A stretch of 64,000 bases of DNA from Gordonia humi (GTDB lineage Bacteria; Actinomycetota; Actinomycetes; Mycobacteriales; Mycobacteriaceae). Made by a program: the position numbers and the translations under genes. The notes under the pieces were generated by a model, which searched no databases, was not told the DNA's origin, and saw nothing but the letters and a program-made list of their open reading frames with translations. Below, one piece after another: positions 54,740-63,701 of this stretch (position 1 is its first letter; the number at the start of each line of letters is the position of its first letter). Location of the stretch: contig NZ_JACIFP010000001.1 of the NCBI RefSeq assembly GCF_014197435.1, positions 124,001 to 188,000 of the forward strand, in the 5' to 3' direction.

Positions 54740-55918
54740 GTGCGCACCCGACCACTGGTCGCCACCTGGCGGGAGATCCACGACCGCGATCCCGTCGGTC
54801 CGCTGTGGCGCGCAGCGCAGATCTTCCGTCTGCTCTCGTTCGTCTACGCGCTCGGCTTCCAGATCGCGATCAACGGCGATCTGACCCACGGCGGCACCAC
54901 CTGGACCTTGTTCGCGATCCTCACCGTCGCGAATATCTGTTGGGCGACAGGGTATCTCGTCGGATTCGGCCGAAGACCGCGGTTCGTCGCCGTCGAGGTG
55001 ATCGTGTCGATGGGAATGATGCTGTCGACGTCGCTGGTGACCGACAACCAGTGGATCTCGCACAACCAGACGTGGCCGACCACGCTGTGGATGACCAACG
55101 CGGCCCTCTCGGCGGCCATCATCGGCGGCTCCCTCTGGGGCGCCGCCGCCGCGCTGGCGATCGCGGGTGCCAACTATTACGTCAAAGGCCACATCGACGT
55201 GAACTTCGGCCGCAACGCGACCACCATCCTCCTGGTCTCGGCCGCGGCGGCCGTCGGGATGGCCGCGACACGAGCGCGAACAGTTCATGACGAACTCACC
55301 GCGGCGATCGGACTCGCCGCCCGATCGGAGGAACGCGAACGGCTCGCCCGGGAGGTGCACGACGGTGTACTCCAGGTCCTCGCCCTCATCGCCAAACGAG
55401 GGCGCGAGATCGGCGGGGAGACGGCCGAACTCGCCGAACTGTCGGCCGAACAGGAACGCCGTCTGCGTGCGCTGATCGCCGACCGCCCGGACGCGACGTC
55501 ACCGCTGACGCCCGCTTCGCGCGACCTTGCCTCCGCTCTTCGCTCCTTTGTGGGCACCCGCGCTCAGGTCAGCGCCCCCGCCGATCCGGTGACCGTCGAC
55601 GCACACATCGCCGACGAACTGCTCGCCGCCGTCGACAACGTCCTCGACAATGTCGCCCATCACGCGGGGCCGGGAGCCCAGGCGTTCATCCTTCTCGAAG
55701 ATCTCGGCGACGAAGTGATCGTCTCCGTGCGCGACGACGGCGTCGGCATCCCCGACGGCCGCCTCGCCGAGGCCGAATCCGAAGGTCGCATGGGGATCTC
55801 GGCGTCGATCATCGGCCGGGTGGAGGCGGTCGGCGGCCGAGCTCGCCTGGAGTCGGCCCCCGGCGCCGGGACAGAATGGGAACTGTCCGCACCCCGACGG
55901 CAGGAGGGCCCATCGTGA
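54740..55918 (+). CDS. NarL-type sensor histidine kinase (MacS/DUF5931-like)
   Basis: A 392-residue sensor kinase. The first 180 residues hold five to six hydrophobic segments (DUF5931-like membrane sensor). The phosphoacceptor histidine is in LAREVHDGVLQVLAL, and the ATPase domain has DNVLDNVAHHAGPGA and DDGVGIPDG. GTG at 54740 is the likely start. The stop overlaps the response regulator start (GTGA). The signal is unknown. Confidence 0.87.
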   Translation: MRTRPLVATWREIHDRDPVGPLWRAAQIFRLLSFVYALGFQIAINGDLTHGGTTWTLFAILTVANICWATGYLVGFGRRPRFVAVEVIVSMGMMLSTSLVTDNQWISHNQTWPTTLWMTNAALSAAIIGGSLWGAAAALAIAGANYYVKGHIDVNFGRNATTILLVSAAAAVGMAATRARTVHDELTAAIGLAARSEERERLAREVHDGVLQVLALIAKRGREIGGETAELAELSAEQERRLRALIADRPDATSPLTPASRDLASALRSFVGTRAQVSAPADPVTVDAHIADELLAAVDNVLDNVAHHAGPGAQAFILLEDLGDEVIVSVRDDGVGIPDGRLAEAESEGRMGISASIIGRVEAVGGRARLESAPGAGTEWELSAPRRQEGPS

Positions 55919-56556
55919 GCGCAGTGCGAGTGATGGTGGTCGACGACCATCCGATGTGGCGCGACGGCGTCGCACGGGACCTCGCCGACAACGGGTTCGA
56001 CGTCGTCGCCACAGCGGACAGCGTCGCATCGGCCACGGCTCGCGCCGGCGCCGTGCTGCCCGACGTGGTCCTGATGGACATGAACCTCCCCGACGGCACC
56101 GGAGCCCAAGCCACCGCCGGTGTCCTCACCGCGCACCCCGGCGCGCGCGTACTGATCCTGTCGGCGTCGGACGAGCGCGACGACGTCCTCGACGCCATCA
56201 AGGCGGGCGCCACCGGGTACCTGGTCAAGAGCGCACAGCAGGCCGAGTTGATCGCCGCCGTCAACGCCACCGCCGACGGCCAGACCGTGTTCACTCCCGG
56301 CCTGGCCGGTCTGGTGCTCGGCGAGTACCGTCGCATGTCGCAGACTCCCCAGGACGACTCCCCGGTCCTCACCGCCCGCGAGACCGAGGTCCTCCGCCAC
56401 GTCGCGAAGGGCCTCTCGTCGCGACAGATAGCGACACGACTGGAGATCAGCCCGCGCACCGTCGAGAACCACGTCGGATCGTCCTTGCGCAAACTCCAGT
56501 TGGGCAACCGGGTGGAGCTCGCTCGCTACGCGATCGAACACGGACTCGACGAGTAG
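55915..56556 (+). CDS. NarL/LuxR-type response regulator (MacR-like)
   Basis: A 213-residue response regulator: receiver domain with phosphoacceptor Asp in VVLMDMNLPDGTG (near residue 58), and a C-terminal LuxR-type helix-turn-helix (LTARETEVLRHVAKGLSSRQIATRLEIS, PRTVENHVGSSLRKL). GTG at 55915 overlaps the kinase stop, so the pair is co-translated. The targets are unknown; the neighbouring membrane protein gene is a candidate. Confidence 0.92.
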   Translation: MSAVRVMVVDDHPMWRDGVARDLADNGFDVVATADSVASATARAGAVLPDVVLMDMNLPDGTGAQATAGVLTAHPGARVLILSASDERDDVLDAIKAGATGYLVKSAQQAELIAAVNATADGQTVFTPGLAGLVLGEYRRMSQTPQDDSPVLTARETEVLRHVAKGLSSRQIATRLEISPRTVENHVGSSLRKLQLGNRVELARYAIEHGLDE

Positions 56557-56650
56557 TCGCACGGCGTGTGAGCCCTCGCGCGCAAGTCCTCACGTGCACT
56601 GGGTAGTTCCACGCATGTCTTCGCTCCGCCGCAGGTCGAGAGTGGAGTTC

Positions 56651-58381
56651 ATGAATCAGACACCGCAGAACCAGCCGCCCGCGGGCACCGGCCCGACACC
56701 CGTCGACCGCCTCACGCCTCCGCTTCCACCCACGTATCCCGTCCCCGGACAGCCGCACGTGCAGTACCAGTCCGGCAACTACACCCCGTTCGCTCCGCCA
56801 GTCCCCGGACCGCCGCCGCCCACCGTCTCGCAACGCCTGGCCAAGGCGGCCGAGAACGGCCTGATCGGCAAGATCCTCGCAGGCATCGGTGTCGCCATCA
56901 CACTCTCCGGCATCGTCATGCTGCTCGTCTTGGCCGCGCAGGCCGGACTCCTGCGCCCCGAACTCCGCGTCGCAGGCGGCGCCGTCCTCGCCGCAGGCCT
57001 CGTCGGACTCGGGATCTGGGTCGGCCGCACCCCGCAGCGGCGTCCCGGCGCCGTGGCCCTCGTCGCGACCGGCATCGCCGGGCTGCTGTTCGATGTCCTG
57101 GCCGCGGGCGCCTTCTATCACTGGCTCCCCGGAGTCGCCGCCCTGGCGGTGGCCGGCCTCGTCGCCGGTGTCGGGCTCGGCGTCGCGCACCGTTGGAACA
57201 GCCAGACCCTCACGTTGATGGTGTCGATCCCGATGCTGATCCTCGCGCCGGTCGTCACCGGCGGCGTCGACGAGACTCTCGTCGGATCGATGTTGATCTA
57301 CGCGGCCGTCACCCTGTGGGTTCAGGTGGGCCGCAACTGGTTGAGTGTGTTCATCGTCAACACCGCGGCGGTGATGATCCCGTCGCTGATCTTCGCCCTC
57401 ACCTCCGACGACGCCTGGCTCGCCAGCGGTTTCGGGCTGGCGGGCATCGCGATCGCCGTCGGATCATCGGTCCTCCTGGTCCGCAGCACCGGTATCCCGG
57501 AGATCATCGCCGTGACCTCGGCGTTCGCCGCCATTCCACTCATGTTCGGGGCACAGCGGATCGACGTCGTCGCATCGGCCGCGCTGGTGATCGGTGCTCT
57601 CGCGTACCTCGCCGCAGCCTTCACGACCACTCGTTTCGTGAATCGCGGCGTCCGCAGCATCTGGTTGGTGGCGGCGGTCGTCCAGCTTCTCGCCGCACTC
57701 GGCTATCTGCTCGACGCCGATTACCGTCCGTCCGGATTCATCGTCGTCGGACTCCTGCTGGCGGTCGCAGCACCCGCGGCCCGCGACCTCGCTCTCCCGG
57801 TCCGTATCTCCGGCACCTCCTTCACCGGCATCGGAATCCTCGTCATGATCGGCGACGGCGCCGCACGGCTGCTGTTCGCCGATCACCTGCTGCCGACCGA
57901 CGCGAGCCACACGTCATTGCTGATCGGTTCGCTGATGGGGCTGGCCGCCACCGGCCTGATCACCTGGTCGTGGGCCGACAGCTACCCGGCCGCCGCACAT
58001 CGACTCACCGTCGCAGGAGGCATGGTGGGACTCTGGCTCGTGAGCACCGCGGTTCTGAGCATCGCCCATCTGATCACCGACGACGCCGCAGCCGCCTTCC
58101 GCGCCGGGCACTCGACGGCCACCATCGTCTGGGGCGTCACCGCGGCAGCCGCACTGTTGTGGGCCCGCAGGCTCGACGGCGCCGACCGCGCCACCGTCCT
58201 GAGCGCCGGGCTCGCCGTGATGGCCGCGGCCGTCGCGAAACTGTTCCTCTTCGATCTGTCGGCCCTCGACGGCGTGTTCCGCGTCCTGGCGTTCATCGTC
58301 GTCGGACTGATCCTCCTCGGTCTCGGCGTCGCCTACGCCCAGAAGCTCACCGACCACGACACCACGGCGCCCGCCGCGTGA
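56651..58381 (+). CDS. DUF2339-type polytopic membrane protein
   Basis: A 576-residue protein with a proline-rich cytoplasmic N-terminal 75 residues and about fourteen to sixteen hydrophobic segments, as in DUF2339 proteins. The segment ENGLIGKILAGIGVAITLSGI marks the first membrane helix. Function is unknown. The start at 56651 (MNQTPQNQ) follows GTGGAG; an earlier ATG at 56615 is possible. A strong terminator follows the stop. Confidence 0.78.
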   Translation: MNQTPQNQPPAGTGPTPVDRLTPPLPPTYPVPGQPHVQYQSGNYTPFAPPVPGPPPPTVSQRLAKAAENGLIGKILAGIGVAITLSGIVMLLVLAAQAGLLRPELRVAGGAVLAAGLVGLGIWVGRTPQRRPGAVALVATGIAGLLFDVLAAGAFYHWLPGVAALAVAGLVAGVGLGVAHRWNSQTLTLMVSIPMLILAPVVTGGVDETLVGSMLIYAAVTLWVQVGRNWLSVFIVNTAAVMIPSLIFALTSDDAWLASGFGLAGIAIAVGSSVLLVRSTGIPEIIAVTSAFAAIPLMFGAQRIDVVASAALVIGALAYLAAAFTTTRFVNRGVRSIWLVAAVVQLLAALGYLLDADYRPSGFIVVGLLLAVAAPAARDLALPVRISGTSFTGIGILVMIGDGAARLLFADHLLPTDASHTSLLIGSLMGLAATGLITWSWADSYPAAAHRLTVAGGMVGLWLVSTAVLSIAHLITDDAAAAFRAGHSTATIVWGVTAAAALLWARRLDGADRATVLSAGLAVMAAAVAKLFLFDLSALDGVFRVLAFIVVGLILLGLGVAYAQKLTDHDTTAPAA

Positions 58382-58394
58382 GGACAGACGAGCA

Positions 58395-58430
58395 TCGGGC
58401 CGACTCCACTCGGAGTCGGCCCGATTTCGC
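58395..58430 (+). terminator. intrinsic terminator after the DUF2339 gene
   Basis: A 14-base perfect stem, ATCGGGCCGACTCC (58395-58408) with GGAGTCGGCCCGAT (58413-58426), loop of four, then TTCG. It is placed 14 bases after the stop codon. Confidence 0.8.
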
Positions 58431-58495
58431 CTGTGCGGCATGGCAGCCGACGGTAGCGTCGAAGTACGAGAACCGAAGACCTGATCGGAGCATCG

Positions 58496-58807
58496 ATGTA
58501 CCGCTTGACCGTCCTGTACAACCAGCCCACCGACCCCGCAGCATTCGACGAGTACTACGCGAACACCCACATGCCGCTGGCGGCGAAGCTGCCCGGTCTG
58601 CGCAGCGCCGCGGTCTCCAAGGGAGACACCCTCGACGGCAGTACCCCGGACGTGTACCAGGTGTCCGAGCTGTACTTCGACTCCAAGACCGATCTCGTCG
58701 CCGCTCTCACCTCAGAACAGGGGCAGGCGGTCTCCGCCGACGTCGCGAACTTCGCCACCACGGGCGCATCCATGGTGTTCACCGAGGTGACCGAGGTGTC
58801 GCTGTAG
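58496..58807 (+). CDS. EthD-family protein
   Basis: A 103-residue ferredoxin-like-fold protein of the EthD family (YRLTVLYNQPTDPAAFDEYYANTHMPLAAKLPGL at the start, with the conserved histidine in the HMPLA motif). EthD was found with the ETBE-degrading cytochrome P450 system, but many relatives have unknown roles. CGGAG lies eight bases before the ATG. It stands alone and converges with an alcohol dehydrogenase. Confidence 0.84.
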   Translation: MYRLTVLYNQPTDPAAFDEYYANTHMPLAAKLPGLRSAAVSKGDTLDGSTPDVYQVSELYFDSKTDLVAALTSEQGQAVSADVANFATTGASMVFTEVTEVSL

Positions 58808-58811
58808 GTCC

Positions 58812-58860
58812 GGTCTCGGTACGGCTCCCTCGCTCCGCTCCCGCCTACTCGATCAGCGAG
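58812..58860. repeat. dispersed repeat, copy between EthD and alcohol dehydrogenase genes
   Basis: Reads GGTCTCGGTACGGCTCCCTC and continues to CTACTCGATCAGCGAG. It is a diverged copy of the repeat family in the gap between two converging genes, beginning four bases after the EthD stop. Confidence 0.55.
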
Positions 58861-58868
58861 CGCATCGC

Positions 58869-59993
58869 TTACCAGTCGGCCTCGTCGAACACGATCATGC
58901 CGCGGATGTTGGCGCCCTCGAGCATGTCGTCGTAGGCCTTGTTGATGTCCTCGAGACGATAGGTCTGGGTGACCAGATCGGAGAGGTTCAACAGGCCGGA
59001 GCGGTACTCGTTGAGGAGCTTCGGGACCTGGGTTCGTGGGCCCGCACCGCCGAAGATCGCGCCTTGGACGCGCTTCTGCAGGAGCGTCAGCTCGAACAGA
59101 TTGAGCGAGACCTCCATCGACGCGAAGTCGCCCATTCCGACGACGACCACCTGACCGCCCTTCGCGGTCAACGCGGCGGCGGGAGCGATGTACTCGCCCT
59201 TCATCTCGCCGATCGTCAGGACGACGGTGTGCGCGAGCTTGCCCCACGTCAGCTCGCCGACGGGCTCCAACGCCTGTTCCATGCTCTCGAACACGTGGGT
59301 CGCGCCGAGCTTCTCGGCCATGTCGCGTTTGAACTTCACCGGGTCGATCGCGATCACGTGCCGCGCACCCGCCGCCTTGGCTCCCTGCACCGCGTTGATG
59401 CCGACGCCGCCGATGCCCACGATGACGACTGTGTCGCCGGGACGCGTCCCGCCGATCTCGGTGGCCGACCCCCACCCGGTCGCGACGCCGCAGCCGAGCA
59501 GCGCGGCCTCCTTCAGCGGGATGTCGTCCTCGATCTTGACCAGCGACGCCTCGTTCACCGTGATGTACGGCGAGAACGTCCCGAGCAGGCACATCTGGGT
59601 GAGACCCTCGTCGCCTTGCGTCACGCGGTGCGTCTTATCGGAGATCGACAGCCCGGTCAGCAGTCCGGCTCCCTCGTCGCACAGGTTCTGCGCGCCGCGC
59701 GAACACGGCTCGCACACACCGCATGCGGGGATGAACGCGGTCACGACGTGGTCTCCCTCGGCGAATCGGGTGACGCCCGGTCCGACCTTGGTGACGACGC
59801 CAGCACCCTCATGACCGCCGACGACGGGGAACGGCACCGGCGACTGCCCGGTCCGCAGATGATGGTCCGAATGGCAGAGACCGGACGAGACCAGTTTCAC
59901 CTGGACCTCGCCGGCGACGGGGTCGCCGAGTTCGACCTCCTCTATCTGCCATTGCTCGTCGACGCCGTGCAGGACTGCGGCTTTCGTCTTCAT
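58869..59993 (-). CDS. zinc-dependent alcohol dehydrogenase (NDMA-dependent type)
   Basis: A 374-residue medium-chain alcohol dehydrogenase. Catalytic zinc ligands are expected at the cysteine in SGLCHSDHH, the histidine in GGHEGAGVV and a cysteine in LLGCGVATGWG. The structural zinc site is CGVCEPCSRGAQNLC. NAD binding uses VGIGGVGINAVQGA. The long insert after the zinc site and the sequence fit actinobacterial NDMA-dependent alcohol dehydrogenases, but S-(hydroxymethyl)mycothiol dehydrogenase is a close alternative. The ATG at 59993 gives the usual MKTKAAVLHG start. Confidence 0.85.
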   Translation of the reverse strand: MKTKAAVLHGVDEQWQIEEVELGDPVAGEVQVKLVSSGLCHSDHHLRTGQSPVPFPVVGGHEGAGVVTKVGPGVTRFAEGDHVVTAFIPACGVCEPCSRGAQNLCDEGAGLLTGLSISDKTHRVTQGDEGLTQMCLLGTFSPYITVNEASLVKIEDDIPLKEAALLGCGVATGWGSATEIGGTRPGDTVVIVGIGGVGINAVQGAKAAGARHVIAIDPVKFKRDMAEKLGATHVFESMEQALEPVGELTWGKLAHTVVLTIGEMKGEYIAPAAALTAKGGQVVVVGMGDFASMEVSLNLFELTLLQKRVQGAIFGGAGPRTQVPKLLNEYRSGLLNLSDLVTQTYRLEDINKAYDDMLEGANIRGMIVFDEADW

Positions 59994-60200
59994 CAAAGAC
60001 CACGCTCTCTCGTCTAGGAGTTCTCGGCACACCGGGATGTGACACAAGGTGTGACCGCAGTCTCATCCTGCCCGCATCCGGGCTCAGGCGTGACGAATCT
60101 CGCCGAATCGGCGTCGACCTGCAGGTACCGACGGGCCGACCATCGCAGCCCGTGTCGCGGAAATGGAAATCGAGCGGGATGTGCACGTAGCATCCGGGCT

Positions 60201-62372
60201 GTGACGAAAGCCGGAGCGATCAGTGGACCACCGTCGCCCTCGACCCCGAACGAGGACGCCGCGGCCGGCACCAACTCGGGATACCGGCTCGACCTCGACG
60301 GTCTGCGCGGTATCGCGATCTTCCTGGTCGCCGTGTTCCACGTGTGGTTCGGTCGGGTGTCCGGCGGTGTCGACGTCTTCCTGACGCTGTCCGGCTACTT
60401 CTTCGTCGCGTCGCTGCTCAAACACGTCATCCGCACCAACCCGTCGTCGCAGAGCTGGTCGGTGGCGATCAACCCGTGGCCGCGTCTGTCCCGGATGCTG
60501 CGCCGACTCGTGCCCGCATTGTTCCTGGTATTGGCCGGCATCACCGCGCTCACCTGGTGGCTGATGCCCACCACCCGGTGGGGTCCGCTCGGCAAAGAAC
60601 TCGTCGCCTCGGCGTTCTACTACCAGAACTATCACCTGGCGTTCGCCTCCCAGGACTACGGTGCCGCCGACTCCGCGGTGAGCCCGATGCAGCACCTGTG
60701 GTCGATGGCGATGCAGGGCCAGTTCTTCCTCATCACCATCTTGTGCGCGCTGGCCCTCGGCGGACTCCTCAAACTCGGGGCGCTGAAATGGCCGGTGTTC
60801 GGCCGCCCGAAGGTGATCACCGGGATCGTCGGCGGCAGCCTCGCCGCCGTCGCGCTCGTCTCGTTCGCATGGGCCAATTACCGGCACGGCATCAACCAGC
60901 CGTTCAACTACTACGACACCGTCGCCCGCCTGTGGGAGCCGATCACCGGCGGTCTCCTCGCGATCTGGGCTCCGCGTCTGGCGATGCCGAACTGGCTGCG
61001 GTCGCTGCTGAGCGCGGCTGCGATCGCACTGATCGCCACGTCGGGCTTCTGGATCGCAGGCGTCCAGGAGTATCCGGCCGCCATGGCGCTCGTCCCGGCC
61101 GGATCCACGCTGCTGCTGATCTGGCTCGGGTCGTCGGCGACGGCGCCCGTCGAGATCCCCGGCAACGACCTCTCCCCCGTCGGGCGCCTGCTGGCGCACC
61201 CGTGGATCGTGTGGCTCGGCTCGATCGCCTACGCCCTCTACCTGTGGCACTGGCCGCTATTGATCTTCTATATGAGTCACCGGCTCGAAGACGACGTGTC
61301 CGTCCTGGAGGGCGCGGCGATCCTGCTCGTCTCGGTCCTCATCGCCTGGATCACCACCAAGTTCGTCGAGGCGCCGCTGCGGGCAGGCCGGGGCACGGGC
61401 TTCTCGAAGCGCTACCGCACGATCCTCGCACTCGGTCTGGTGATCGTGAGCGTGTTCGCGTTGGCCAGCGCGGGCTACTGGCAGTACCGCGCCAAGCACC
61501 AGTACGTCGACACCACCAACCTGAATCCGCGCGACTATCCCGGCGCCCGAGCCTTCCTGCTCGACGCTCCGACGCCGGCCATCCCGGCGGTCCCGAATCC
61601 CGAGGCCGCGGCGGGCGACTGGCCCCTCAACCACATCGGCTACTTCTCCAACTTCGGCGACCCGTCGATCCGGGTCGGCGTCTTCGGCGACCCGAAGGCC
61701 GACCGCACGATGGCCGTCGTCGGCGGATCGCACTCCGAGCACTGGATGACCGCGCTGGACGCGATCGGCAAGAAGCGGGGATTCCGAGTCACCACCTATA
61801 TGAAGGCGGGCTGCGCGCTGAGCACTGAAGCCGCGGTCGAGTTCCAGGGCGAGTTGCTCACCGAGTGCAACGACTGGTCCCATCGCGTCGCCGACCGGCT
61901 CGACGAGGACGAGCCCGACGTCGTGTTCACCACCGCGTCGCGTCCCGCCGACGATGGTCCGGGCGATGTGACGCCCAAGGGGTACCTGGACTATTTCGAG
62001 TTGTTCCGCGACCGCGGGCAGAACGTGATCGCCGTGCGCGACACCCCGTGGACGCACGGTCCGATGATTCCGCGTGACTGCATCGCGGCGGGCCGCAAGC
62101 CCGAGGTGTGCGGGGTCTCCCGTCAGCGCGCGCTCGCGGAGGTGAGCCCGATCGACGCGATCGCCGACGACTTCCCGAACATGACGTTCTTGGACTACAG
62201 CGACGCGTTCTGCCGGGACGGGTACTGCCCCGCCGTCGTCGGGAACATCCTCGTCTGGCACGACTCGCATCATCTGACGACCGCTTTCGTGCGCAGCCTC
62301 ATCCCGTTCCTGGACGCCGACATCGGCCGCGCCACCGACTGGTGGCCGCCGCAGCCACCGATGTTCAGATAG
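60201..62372 (+). CDS. acyltransferase-3/SGNH fusion (OafA/YrhL-like)
   Basis: A 723-residue membrane acyltransferase. The N-terminal half has about ten to eleven membrane segments with the acyltransferase-3 signature (LDLDGLRGIAIFLVAVFHVW). The C-terminal 230 residues form an SGNH-type domain with the serine in VGGSHSEHW and a DxxH motif in WHDSHHLT. These proteins O-acylate cell-surface glycans or lipids. GTG at 60201 is likely, since TAGCAT ends seven bases before it; the frame is open further upstream. The next gene on this strand is a second acyltransferase-3. Confidence 0.87.
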   Translation: MTKAGAISGPPSPSTPNEDAAAGTNSGYRLDLDGLRGIAIFLVAVFHVWFGRVSGGVDVFLTLSGYFFVASLLKHVIRTNPSSQSWSVAINPWPRLSRMLRRLVPALFLVLAGITALTWWLMPTTRWGPLGKELVASAFYYQNYHLAFASQDYGAADSAVSPMQHLWSMAMQGQFFLITILCALALGGLLKLGALKWPVFGRPKVITGIVGGSLAAVALVSFAWANYRHGINQPFNYYDTVARLWEPITGGLLAIWAPRLAMPNWLRSLLSAAAIALIATSGFWIAGVQEYPAAMALVPAGSTLLLIWLGSSATAPVEIPGNDLSPVGRLLAHPWIVWLGSIAYALYLWHWPLLIFYMSHRLEDDVSVLEGAAILLVSVLIAWITTKFVEAPLRAGRGTGFSKRYRTILALGLVIVSVFALASAGYWQYRAKHQYVDTTNLNPRDYPGARAFLLDAPTPAIPAVPNPEAAAGDWPLNHIGYFSNFGDPSIRVGVFGDPKADRTMAVVGGSHSEHWMTALDAIGKKRGFRVTTYMKAGCALSTEAAVEFQGELLTECNDWSHRVADRLDEDEPDVVFTTASRPADDGPGDVTPKGYLDYFELFRDRGQNVIAVRDTPWTHGPMIPRDCIAAGRKPEVCGVSRQRALAEVSPIDAIADDFPNMTFLDYSDAFCRDGYCPAVVGNILVWHDSHHLTTAFVRSLIPFLDADIGRATDWWPPQPPMFR

Positions 62373-62504
62373 GCGGCCCGGCCCTGTGGGACATCTCTCG
62401 GCCCGACGACCAGTGAACTCACAGCGACGCCTGTTAGCGTGTCCGTTTGACGCGGTGCGAACCGTTCATCGCGCGCTGTAACGTATGTGAATTTCAGAGG
62501 TCCC

Positions 62505-63683
62505 ATGTCGCTCGACGCCGAGACAAGCGCAGCACCGGCTGCGCCGATTCGACGACGACGCCCCTATCTGTACGAATTGGATCTGATCCGGTCGACGACG
62601 TTCGCGCTCGTCATCTTCACCCACGTCTTGGCGGCCACCACCGACCAGTGGGGCAGTCACGGCGTCAACGCGACGAATCTGCTGTTCCACGCCACCCGGA
62701 ACATCTTCTTCGCGCTCACCGGGTTCGTGTTGATGTACCAGAACCTCGACCGCGACGACTTCTCCGCGGTCGACTTCTGGCGTCGACGCATCAAACTCGT
62801 CATCGTTCCGTACGCGATCTGGTCGGCGATCTACTGGATGGTGATCGGGATGTGGTCGAACGGCCGAGGCGGGCAGATCCCGACGAGCCTCGGCGAGTTC
62901 TGGGGTCAGCTGTCGTGGGGAACGGCCGCATTCCACCTGTACTTCCTGTTCGTGATGCTGCAGGTGTATCTGCTGTTCCCGCTGCTTCGACTCCTCGTCG
63001 CCAAGACGCGCGGACATCACGGACTGGTGTTGGCGGGGAGTCTGCTGCTGCAGGTCGGAGTCGTCTGCGCCATCTCGTACTGGGAGGCGCCTGCCGCGTG
63101 GGGGCCGTGGAGTCGCGCGTACGCGACGTTCATCCCCTACCAGCTGTTCATCGTCGCCGGGGCGATCGCCGCGGACCACCGTGAACAACTCGCCGCGATG
63201 GTCCGCGGTCGCGGAAGGTGGCTGGCGGTCGCCCTGGTCGGGACCGGTGCGCTCGCCATCGGCTCGTACTTCCATCGCGTCCTGGACAACGGTGCGCCGA
63301 CCAACGATCCGAACAGTGCGTTCGAGCCGACGGTGCTGCCGTTCGTGATGGTCGCCGTCGTCTCGATCTATGCGATGGGGCTGCATTGGTCGACGCACTA
63401 TCGCGAGGGTTCGCCGCGGCTCGCCACCGCGGTGTCGTACGCGGCGAACAGGTCGTTCCCGGTGTTCCTGGTACACGTGATGGTGATGTTCTGGATCCTG
63501 CGCGCCACGACCGACTCCGGGCAACCGGTGATCCTCGCGCACGTTCCCCAGCCCTTCGGCACGATCGTCGTCTACCTGCTGGTGGTGGCGGGTTCGCTGG
63601 CCGTGACCGAGATCCTGCGCCGCCTGCCCGGCTCCCTGTATCTGACGGGCCGCCCGCGCCTGCCGCTGCGCTTCATGATCTGA
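62505..63683 (+). CDS. acyltransferase-3 membrane protein
   Basis: A 392-residue acyltransferase-3 protein with about ten membrane segments (YELDLIRSTTFALVIFTHVL near the start, with the conserved histidine; FALTGFVLMYQ). It lacks an SGNH domain, unlike the larger gene upstream. It would transfer an acyl group to a surface molecule. ATG at 62505 is chosen for AGAGG five bases upstream; GTG at 62487 is possible. It lies 132 bases after its neighbour. Confidence 0.85.
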   Translation: MSLDAETSAAPAAPIRRRRPYLYELDLIRSTTFALVIFTHVLAATTDQWGSHGVNATNLLFHATRNIFFALTGFVLMYQNLDRDDFSAVDFWRRRIKLVIVPYAIWSAIYWMVIGMWSNGRGGQIPTSLGEFWGQLSWGTAAFHLYFLFVMLQVYLLFPLLRLLVAKTRGHHGLVLAGSLLLQVGVVCAISYWEAPAAWGPWSRAYATFIPYQLFIVAGAIAADHREQLAAMVRGRGRWLAVALVGTGALAIGSYFHRVLDNGAPTNDPNSAFEPTVLPFVMVAVVSIYAMGLHWSTHYREGSPRLATAVSYAANRSFPVFLVHVMVMFWILRATTDSGQPVILAHVPQPFGTIVVYLLVVAGSLAVTEILRRLPGSLYLTGRPRLPLRFMI

Positions 63684-63701
63684 GCGGGCGCCGCACCGTT
63701 C

